Source: a virus. From it: a DNA stretch of 20,652 nucleotides. The DNA is taken from positions 1 to 20,652 of the IMG/VR virus record IMGVR_UViG_3300007541_000305; one strand, written 5' to 3'. The position numbers and the translations under genes are program-made. Shown here one piece after another: positions 9,984 to 15,423 of the stretch; positions within the stretch are counted from its first letter, which is position 1; each line of letters begins with the position of its first letter. A model generated the notes under the pieces. The model was not told the origin of the DNA. It was given only the letters and a program-made list of their open reading frames with translations, and did not search any database.

Positions 9984-11482
9984 CAATCACTTGCTCCAAA
10001 ATAGGTGAAGGTCGGATTCTCTACGCCCTTCTCAGGATTCCGCAGCGCGTGTCGCACTGCGATTGCCAATGCCATTACTGCATCTTGCTCTAGCTTCTTG
10101 TCGTCCAACTTGTAGATGAGGAGTTGTCTCTTGAGTTCATCCCAAGGACCGCCCATCGGAAGTTCAATTTGACCCTTGTCGATTACTGCCTTAAGGTCGT
10201 TGAGGAGTTCCACCTTCTTCGCCTTCGTCCCTCCGAAGTCAAACCCTCGGAGCGGGCGGATCATTGAGAACTCCTGCTGGAAGAGCCTGCCTCCGAGACC
10301 AGTAGAGTCTACGATGGTGGTGCAGAAGGCTCCGTCTTGACTGTAGAGAAGATGTCCCTCGCGGACCATATTCACTACCGCAGAGATGCTCTGCTTCCCG
10401 CCGCGCTTCCTGATGCGAACACCACGAATCTTGGTGCGGCTGGTGATGTCTAGCGTGATGGCCCACGTTGCATCGTGCGAGATGCCTGGGTCTACTCCTT
10501 GGATGTATCGGTGGTTCTTCTCTGGCTTCACGTCGTCATCAAGCGTCTTGTAGCACGCAAGGATTGACTGGCTCCAAAAGAATGCATCGCGGGCTTCAAT
10601 GAAGTATCCGTCAATGTTCTGTGGAATAAGATATTCGGCTTGCTGGCGAACAACGTCATCAAAGTTGTTCTGCGTCAGTCCGTAGCCAATGTTGTCGCGG
10701 GTGGAGAGTCGGAACGAGATAAACTTCTCATCCTTCGCTGGGTTCTCTGGATTGCCCTTCTCCCAGAGTTCCGCGTAATCGTTGATGCCCTCGCTCGGTG
10801 TCCCGATAAAGTGGAGTGGTCCACCAGTAGAGAGTCGGCGGAGATTGAGAACCTCTTGGTAAATCATCAGCAAGTGCGGCTCAAAGGCCGCTTCGTCAAA
10901 TGAGATGCCGTTCATATCTTTACCGAGGAGAGCCTTGGCTCGATCCTGTGTGGTGCGGAAATGGATGCTTGCCCCACCAATGACTGGATTGAACTTGACC
11001 CAGGCATACTCGCCTCGATACTTCTTCTGGGTGTCAATCACCTTACCCAGCTCTCGGATTATAGCACATCCGCGACCCCTCTGCGCTGGATGCGACCCAG
11101 AGAGGATGTTCTCAATCTCGCGGAAGACCAGTTCTGCGGTCTCTTGCTGGATGCCTACGTGGTACCACTCGTATGGGGATTCCGCCCATCGGCGGTGAGA
11201 GTCTGGATCGCCTTGTGTTGGGTTGGCTAGCCCTAGTTTGTATAGCGCGTGATGGAGGCACACAACAGCCATAGCAAGAGTCTTTCCTGCACGGTTCCCA
11301 GCGGAGACCACCGTTGTGATGTACCGAGGACGATAACCCGTTTCGTCTCTCTCACTGCACGCCTTCCACCAGGCTACTTGCCCAGGATTCCCTTCAATGC
11401 CAAGCCAACGACGAGCAAAGAACTCAATGTCATTCCTGCCGCGAGCCAGATCAATGGCCAGATCATTAGTAAGTTGCTTCAA
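9983..11482 (-). CDS. terL: Terminase large subunit (ATPase and nuclease)
   Basis: TerL docks on the portal, drives DNA into the prohead with ATP, and cuts the concatemer. The 499-residue protein has both domains. The ATPase domain shows a Walker A loop SAGNRAGKT (residues 60-68), a Walker B segment GISFDEAAF (192-200, D196/E197) and a coupling motif FIGTPS (225-230). The RNase H-like nuclease domain shows three acidic positions in the expected contexts: GVDPG (D331), VDSTG (D392) and DAVMALAIAV (D467). Length is typical. The start is TTG at 11482, overlapping the previous stop as TTGA, and no in-frame ATG occurs nearby. The ribosome site is weak, so translation is probably coupled to the upstream gene. 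Confidence 0.96.
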   Translation of the reverse strand: MKQLTNDLAIDLARGRNDIEFFARRWLGIEGNPGQVAWWKACSERDETGYRPRYITTVVSAGNRAGKTLAMAVVCLHHALYKLGLANPTQGDPDSHRRWAESPYEWYHVGIQQETAELVFREIENILSGSHPAQRGRGCAIIRELGKVIDTQKKYRGEYAWVKFNPVIGGASIHFRTTQDRAKALLGKDMNGISFDEAAFEPHLLMIYQEVLNLRRLSTGGPLHFIGTPSEGINDYAELWEKGNPENPAKDEKFISFRLSTRDNIGYGLTQNNFDDVVRQQAEYLIPQNIDGYFIEARDAFFWSQSILACYKTLDDDVKPEKNHRYIQGVDPGISHDATWAITLDITSRTKIRGVRIRKRGGKQSISAVVNMVREGHLLYSQDGAFCTTIVDSTGLGGRLFQQEFSMIRPLRGFDFGGTKAKKVELLNDLKAVIDKGQIELPMGGPWDELKRQLLIYKLDDKKLEQDAVMALAIAVRHALRNPEKGVENPTFTYFGASD

Positions 11483-11784
11483 GACTTCTTCGCCTTGAGG
11501 CGACTAGAGATGTTTTTAGCCTTGGAGCGAGCATCCGCCTTGCTGCTGGCACCCCAGGCCTGAAGCGAAAGAAGGAGTCGGGTCGGCTTCCCCTTCGCAT
11601 CGCGTTCAGGACCTGGAGCATTGCCCATTCGTGCAAGGAACGATGCGCGTCGCGGATTGTCTCCGCTCTTGACTGGAGCCTTTAGTGTGCCACCAGTCTG
11701 CGCCTTGTACGAGGCCCGACCCTTTGCGTTAAGACCACCCTTTGGGTTCTGTCCCTCTTTACGCTGCCACGCTGCTGTTTTCAT
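11479..11784 (-). CDS. Small basic protein, DUF6321-like
   Basis: This is a 101-residue, strongly basic protein. Its N-terminus (TAAWQRKEGQNPKGGLNAKGRASY), central NPRRASFLARMGNAPGP and LLLSLQAWGASSKADAR segments resemble a family I recall as DUF6321, common in aquatic phages. The molecular role of that family is not known to me. It starts at ATG 11784, overlapping the glycosyltransferase stop as ATGA, with GAGGTGAA just upstream. Its own stop overlaps the TerL start as TTGA. Sitting immediately before TerL, it is in the usual position of a small terminase subunit, but it shows no helix-turn-helix that I can see, so I do not call it TerS. Confidence 0.72.
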   Translation of the reverse strand: MKTAAWQRKEGQNPKGGLNAKGRASYKAQTGGTLKAPVKSGDNPRRASFLARMGNAPGPERDAKGKPTRLLLSLQAWGASSKADARSKAKNISSRLKAKKS

Positions 11785-12320
11785 TTCACCTCATTGTGGA
11801 AATACAAAGTCCCAGGAAGGAACTTGATGGAGTTGGTGGCTTCGGCAATCCTGTTGATGAAGGTGCCGTCTGCCTCATAGTGGCGGTCTGTGTACCCAGC
11901 CTTGCGAGCCACCTCGACCTTGGCGATGTAGTTTCCAGAGGTGGAGCTTCCAGATCGGAACTGCGGCGTAGAAGCCTTAGACCACCCGCAGTATACCACG
12001 TCGTGACCAAGTTCCGCTTGCCACATCATCTCCGCGATGTAGTGCGGGTCGTAGGAGTCGTCGTGGTTGAACCAGCCCGCGTAATCAGATGTCGCCAAGT
12101 CAAGCCCCTTGGCCCGCTTGTCGTGGCCCCAGTCGTTGAGGTTTGGCTCTCGGTAGAAGGTGACTCCTGTGTATCTCTTACGAGCCACCGAACAGTCAAT
12201 ATCACTAGCAAGAACGATGATCTCGTCTGGCTTGCGGCTCTGAGCAAGGAGTGCGTCAACCGTACGAACCATCGCAACTTCATCCGCGTGTGCCGTGACT
12301 ATCGCCGTGAATGTCGACAT
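11781..12320 (-). CDS. Family 2-like glycosyltransferase (GT-A fold)
   Basis: The enzyme probably transfers a sugar from a nucleotide donor to an unknown acceptor. The 179-residue protein begins with a GT-A pattern: strand TFTAIVTAH (3-11), helix, RKPDEIIVLASD (29-40), and a later acidic metal/nucleotide site WFNHDDSYD (83-91, D87/D88). A further EADGTF (149-154) is in the place of the catalytic-base region. It is short for the family, holding little beyond the catalytic core, and has no membrane helix. Start ATG 12320 has AGAGGG five bases upstream and lies inside the end of the cytidylyltransferase gene (41-base overlap), so the two are probably made together. Donor and acceptor are unknown. 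Confidence 0.82.
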   Translation of the reverse strand: MSTFTAIVTAHADEVAMVRTVDALLAQSRKPDEIIVLASDIDCSVARKRYTGVTFYREPNLNDWGHDKRAKGLDLATSDYAGWFNHDDSYDPHYIAEMMWQAELGHDVVYCGWSKASTPQFRSGSSTSGNYIAKVEVARKAGYTDRHYEADGTFINRIAEATNSIKFLPGTLYFHNEVK

Positions 12321-12732
12321 TTACCCTCTTGATGATATCGCTTGTGGAGATTCCCTTGGTATAAGGAATGTAGAGCATCTTGATGCCCCTGCCGTCCAGC
12401 CACTTCTGCGTGATTCCAAGCTGGGCCATCAAGGCTGGTCCCATCCAGTCGTCCCCGTGGGCGATGTATGAGATGGTTTTGTCCTTGACAAGATCAATGG
12501 TCAGACCAGTGTCCTCATCTCCGACATTAACGATCACATCGTTTACCCACTTGCAAGACCGAACGGACTCGATGCGCTCCCCTAGCGTAAGGATTGGCTT
12601 CCGCTTGTATCGCTCACAGAAGTCGTCGGTGTTGATTGCTACGATGACCTTGCCGTGCTTTGCGCACTCCTCAAGGAACCTTGCGTGTCCGTAGTGGAAC
12701 AGATCAAATGTCCCGCCTACGTAGACCCACAT
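12280..12732 (-). CDS. Cytidylyltransferase, TagD/GCT-like
   Basis: The enzyme probably activates a phosphorylated alcohol or sugar with CTP, as glycerol-3-phosphate cytidylyltransferase does. The 150-residue protein carries the family signature GTFDLFHYGHARFL (7-20, with the HxGH nucleotide-binding motif at 13-16). It also has ILTLGERIESVRSCKWVNDVI (47-67) and the C-terminal GISTSDIIKRV (127-137), matching the conserved ST segment of these enzymes. Length is typical of a stand-alone bacterial enzyme. It starts at ATG 12732, overlapping the holin-like stop as TAATG, and its end overlaps the glycosyltransferase start. The pair suggests a CDP-linked or other activated donor used locally. The exact substrate cannot be told from sequence. 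Confidence 0.88.
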   Translation of the reverse strand: MWVYVGGTFDLFHYGHARFLEECAKHGKVIVAINTDDFCERYKRKPILTLGERIESVRSCKWVNDVIVNVGDEDTGLTIDLVKDKTISYIAHGDDWMGPALMAQLGITQKWLDGRGIKMLYIPYTKGISTSDIIKRVNVDIHGDSHGTRG

Positions 12733-13025
12733 TAGATGTCGAACTGCTTCTCCGCAGCGGCCTTGTCCTCAGCGGAATTTTCCTTAATCCCGAACGCAGT
12801 GTTCTTTGGGTCAAGGAACTTGATCAGTACCTGAAGCCCTGAAGCCAGCCCTGCGGACAGCACTGTGCGGAAGTCTCCGCCTGTGATGTCGAGGAGCGGG
12901 ATTCCAAGTCCAAGTGCGACTGAGATTGAGACCGTGACGAATGTTCGGAGGAACTCAATTACTGCCTCGTCTACGCCTGTGTTGTCAATGATCCAGCGGA
13001 TTCCCGCTTTGATGTCGCTATACAT
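12732..13025 (-). CDS. Holin-like membrane protein
   Basis: This 97-residue protein has a short amphipathic N-terminus, a first hydrophobic segment at about 26-46 (FLRTFVTVSISVALGLGIPLL), and a second at about 53-71 (RTVLSAGLASGLQVLIKFLDP). A charged tail rich in Glu, Lys and Ala follows. The layout and the RTF...AGLASGLQ...LDP pattern resemble r1t-type phage holins, which make lesions in the inner membrane at the end of infection. It lies nine bases downstream of a cysteine peptidase of endolysin type. Start ATG 13025 has AAGGAG at good spacing. A structural membrane protein is the main alternative. Confidence 0.7.
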   Translation of the reverse strand: MYSDIKAGIRWIIDNTGVDEAVIEFLRTFVTVSISVALGLGIPLLDITGGDFRTVLSAGLASGLQVLIKFLDPKNTAFGIKENSAEDKAAAEKQFDI

Positions 13026-13034
13026 TCTTACTCC

Positions 13035-13643
13035 TTACTTCCACTCAACAATGACGACGTGCTTGTGAGGTGCGCCGCCAGTCTGCTTCTTCTTGCTTGC
13101 GGCAATCTGTTTGAGCTGCTCTTCGGTCACGACCACCCCGAACTTCTCCTTGCGCTTGCCTGACCGCGTGGGACACGCCCACTGCCAGCCGTCAACTGCA
13201 TCCCACGCAGCGGCGGTCATATGACCGTATCCCTGCGCAATGTGCTTCCTGTCCTTTTTAATCCAATACTTTTGCCACTTTTTGTGCCACTCGCTGATCT
13301 CAACCGTAGGGTAGTCAACTGCTTGCTGCACCCAGATGATCAACGCGGCTCCACGATAAGCGGACACCACAACGTCGTCCCACGACTTGGCATAGCGTGC
13401 CTTTGCACCAAGTTGCTTGGCCGTCTTGATGAGGTCAGCGAGGGATGAGCCGTTGTCCGACACGCCCTCCTTCTCCACGAAGCCAGTTGCCCTTGCCTTT
13501 GCCTTGATGCCGTCCCCAGCCGTCGGATCAACCGCGTACTTGGACGCCCACGCGACAGCGGCAGCGGTGCTTGACGGACCGCAGTCGTCTAGGATGCCGC
13601 CCTTCTCAACGTGATCGAGCTGTGACTTAACCTTGAACTTCAT
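13035..13643 (-). CDS. C39-like cysteine peptidase, candidate endolysin
   Basis: The 202-residue protein begins MKFKVKSQLDHVEKGG. It has a papain-like pattern: a Gln at residue 8 that may serve the oxyanion hole, DDCGPSSTAAAV with candidate nucleophile C21, and GYGHMTAAAWDAV with candidate catalytic H141 and D149 nearby. Such folds include C39-like peptidases and phage wall-cleaving enzymes. The tail is basic and may bind the cell wall. I chose ATG 13643, preceded by GGAAGG. A longer in-frame extension to 13784 would run through the 56-aa gene in another frame and reads like non-coding sequence. It is flanked by two small membrane proteins, which supports a lysis role. Cleavage of a protein rather than peptidoglycan is possible. 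Confidence 0.72.
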   Translation of the reverse strand: MKFKVKSQLDHVEKGGILDDCGPSSTAAAVAWASKYAVDPTAGDGIKAKARATGFVEKEGVSDNGSSLADLIKTAKQLGAKARYAKSWDDVVVSAYRGAALIIWVQQAVDYPTVEISEWHKKWQKYWIKKDRKHIAQGYGHMTAAAWDAVDGWQWACPTRSGKRKEKFGVVVTEEQLKQIAASKKKQTGGAPHKHVVIVEWK

Positions 13644-13644
13644 A

Positions 13645-13815
13645 TTAATCCTTCCAGCGTAGCGGCCCAGTGGCGAGCCATCCAATAGTGAGTAGTACAA
13701 AGAGTGTTGCCATCGTGGTCTGAGTCTGACCTTCTGGCAAGACCACAACCGCAAAGAGAAGACCAAGAATGGTCCACGCCCCACCGATAAGGTCGAGGAT
13801 AATTTTCTTAAACAC
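13645..13815 (-). CDS. Small two-helix membrane protein (56 aa), possible lysis accessory
   Basis: This is a short gene of 57 codons. It starts at GTG 13815, overlapping the end of the upstream gene (GTGTTTAA), with an AAGGA nine bases before. The protein begins [14 protein letters not shown]. It has hydrophobic segments at about 9-26 ([18 protein letters not shown]) and 36-50, joined by a short polar loop (PEGQTQTT), and ends RWKD. The stop TAA lies one base before the peptidase ATG. Two membrane helices with charged ends, next to a lysin-like peptidase, suggest a second holin, antiholin or pinholin-like factor. No family is recognised. A reading frame this clean and this hydrophobic is unlikely by chance. 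Confidence 0.7.
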   Translation of the reverse strand: MFKKIILDLIGGAWTILGLLFAVVVLPEGQTQTTMATLFVLLTIGWLATGPLRWKD

Positions 13816-14764
13816 GGCGATTCATCCTTCCCGCTGCCGCAGCGGCTGCTGCTGCAACTTGAGTACTAATGATGGCAACAGCCACTGGCTGCGCCTTATC
13901 TTTTTCCTCTTGGTCAAGATCCTTACCGATCTCAGAAATCTTGGTAATTGAGGACAGTGCTTCCGACACGGCAGCGACCGCCTCATCAAATGACGGAATC
14001 TCCGTCTCTGGCGTAGGCTCTGGTGTTGGATCTGGCGTTGGTGTAGGTGTGGGTTCTGGCGTAGGTGTGGGTTCTGGTGTTGGCTCTATCGTTGGGCTTG
14101 AAGTTGGGGTTGGCGTAGGCGTTGGAGTTGGACTCGGAGTTTTAGTCGGCTCAGGAGTCGGGATTGGCGTCGGAGTTTCGCTCGGAGAAGGAGTCGGCTC
14201 CGTCGTTGGCTCTGGCGTCGGCTCTGGCGTCGGGCTGGGTGTAGGCTCTGGTGTCGGCTCAACGCTAGGCTCCGCAGTCTCGCTCGGCGTAGGCTCTGGT
14301 GTTGGTGTCGGATTGATGATCCCGCTGATGGTCAGGTTTCCCGCGCCGCAGCACGAGTCCAGACTCTTCACCATAAACCCGAACAGATCCCCCGCGTAGA
14401 GCTGGACCTCGACGTACCCGCTTGCCTGCTGAACGTTCTCTGGTGTCAGAGAAACCCACGATCCTGAAGAGGCGTAGTACGGCGTGTCGAAGTACGAGGA
14501 GTCCGTTGTGGAGAAGGTCCACGTGAATCCGATGATCTGATCGGTTTCCACGATGGTTGTGTACTTTGTTTCCGCGTTCTGCCATATTGATCCTGGAGCT
14601 GGGTAGTTGGCTCCAGTCAGTGTGAATGAGCCGTCCTCCGATTGGGTCAACGTTCCATTTGAGTCGGTCGTTAATGTCCAGTCGTCTTGTTCGGTCAACG
14701 CCAACACGGTAAGCGGCGAAAGGATGTTTAGTGCGAGTGCGATACTGGCTACTAAGTGGCGCAA
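13808..14764 (-). CDS. Secreted beta-domain protein with Pro-Thr repeat stalk
   Basis: The 318-residue protein has a signal-peptide-like N-terminus ([20 protein letters not shown], likely cut near residue 22). A beta-rich domain follows (about 24-150) containing [21 protein letters not shown], a pattern I associate with beta-sandwich modules in secreted and phage surface proteins. Then comes a stalk of PTPEPTP-type repeats (about 151-256), and a C-terminal part with a short helix ([21 protein letters not shown]) and a poly-Ala stretch. A stalked adhesin or surface decoration is plausible. A signal peptide is unusual for a virion part, so action in the host envelope is also possible. The start is TTG 14764, directly abutting the previous stop (TGATTG). 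Confidence 0.72.
   Translation of the reverse strand: MRHLVASIALALNILSPLTVLALTEQDDWTLTTDSNGTLTQSEDGSFTLTGANYPAPGSIWQNAETKYTTIVETDQIIGFTWTFSTTDSSYFDTPYYASSGSWVSLTPENVQQASGYVEVQLYAGDLFGFMVKSLDSCCGAGNLTISGIINPTPTPEPTPSETAEPSVEPTPEPTPSPTPEPTPEPTTEPTPSPSETPTPIPTPEPTKTPSPTPTPTPTPTSSPTIEPTPEPTPTPEPTPTPTPDPTPEPTPETEIPSFDEAVAAVSEALSSITKISEIGKDLDQEEKDKAQPVAVAIISTQVAAAAAAAAGRMNRRV
13997..14314 (-). repeat. Pro-Thr (PTPEP) coding repeat tract
   Basis: Degenerate six- and twelve-base units encode PTP, PEP and PSP triplets across about 106 codons of the secreted protein. Codons vary between units, so it is not a simple exact microsatellite, but slippage could still change stalk length. The complementary strand of the same tract gives a long open Gly-Val-Ser frame, which is an artefact of the repeat. 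Confidence 0.9.
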
Positions 14765-15253
14765 TCACTGTTCCGTTTCCCCGCCCGAAATAGGTTTAAT
14801 TTCTGTTGCCTCGATAACCTGATACGTCGTTCCTCCACCGAGGATTCCAGCCAGTGTAAGTGCGACCTCTCGGTCTGCGCCCTTCTCTTGTCGGCGGTCA
14901 ATCATCTCCTGCGCACGTAGACCCTCTGCCAGTGTCGGCATCATCAGGCCTTCCTGCACTGCGCTGTGGACATAGTCCCGAACCAGACCAGCGAGGTCCC
15001 CCGTCGCCTTAATGGTCTTGGACTGCTTCTTCATTACATCCACTGCCTGTTGTCGGAGCCGCTCGTGCTTCTCCATCAAGTGTTCCCGCTTGTGTTTGCC
15101 AAGGGTGATGCGGCTAACGTACTGAGCGTTTTCTTTTAGCCAGTTAGAGATCGTTTGATCTGGAACACCCTCTCGCATCTTTTTGTTAATCGTATCAACC
15201 AGTGGGCTTCTGCACACGTGGCAGCCCGTTAGTACTGGAGCCAGTTCAGTCAT
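14765..15253 (-). CDS. Cys/His plus helix-turn-helix protein, small-terminase or regulator candidate
   Basis: The 162-residue protein opens with a CHVC pair (C11/C14) and a helix. A segment fitting a helix-turn-helix follows (about 22-52, MREGVPDQTISNWLKEN then VSRITLG), then HKREHL (H54/H58), so C-x2-C and H-x3-H could bind one zinc. The rest is helical and charged (about 60-130), with a short hydrophobic end. I recall this CxxC...HTH...HKxxH layout in phage DNA-binding proteins, including some small terminase subunits. It is not adjacent to TerL, which weakens that reading. Start ATG 15253 has GGAAG upstream, and the gene overlaps the zinc-ribbon gene by eight bases. A transcription regulator is the main alternative. 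Confidence 0.62.
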   Translation of the reverse strand: MTELAPVLTGCHVCRSPLVDTINKKMREGVPDQTISNWLKENAQYVSRITLGKHKREHLMEKHERLRQQAVDVMKKQSKTIKATGDLAGLVRDYVHSAVQEGLMMPTLAEGLRAQEMIDRRQEKGADREVALTLAGILGGGTTYQVIEATEIKPISGGETEQ

Positions 15254-15422
15254 TTACTTCCACAATGTCGGTGACTGCCTGCGAGCAAGTCCCGCAGACA
15301 ACCCTAAACACACCGTCGGAGTTTACTGGAGCCTGAATCCTATGCGTGACATTCTCATTGACACAGCCTTGCGTACTACAGGTCGTATCTATTAGCGCGG
15401 TTGGCAACTCTTGTTCTTCCAT
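15246..15422 (-). CDS. Small zinc-ribbon protein (58 aa)
   Basis: This 59-codon gene starts at ATG 15422 behind a near-ideal GGAGG, which itself overlaps the stop of the tail-fibre gene. The protein begins MEEQELPTALIDTTCSTQGC. It has cysteines as C-x4-C near the N-terminus (C15/C20) and a CGTC pair near residue 45, separated by a short beta-like stretch (VTHRIQAPVNSDGVFRVV). Four cysteines in this spacing fit a zinc ribbon. Its partner is unknown. It overlaps the following DNA-binding-type gene by eight bases, so the two may act together. Confidence 0.72.
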   Translation of the reverse strand: MEEQELPTALIDTTCSTQGCVNENVTHRIQAPVNSDGVFRVVCGTCSQAVTDIVEVND

Positions 15423-15423
15423 T

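Noticed and set aside
13644-13784. N-terminal extension of the C39-like peptidase
   Set aside because: The extra 47 residues overlap the 56-aa membrane gene in another frame and look non-coding. ATG 13643 has a good ribosome site.
13869-14399. Plus-strand frame encoding a long Gly-Val-Ser repeat
   Set aside because: It is the mirror of the Pro-Thr repeat on the other strand. The minus-strand frame has a signal peptide, a folded domain and fitting overlaps.
14265-14768. Minus-strand frame starting at GTG 14768 over the stalked protein
   Set aside because: Arg-rich shadow in another frame of the signal-peptide gene. It ends inside the repeat and has no domain pattern.
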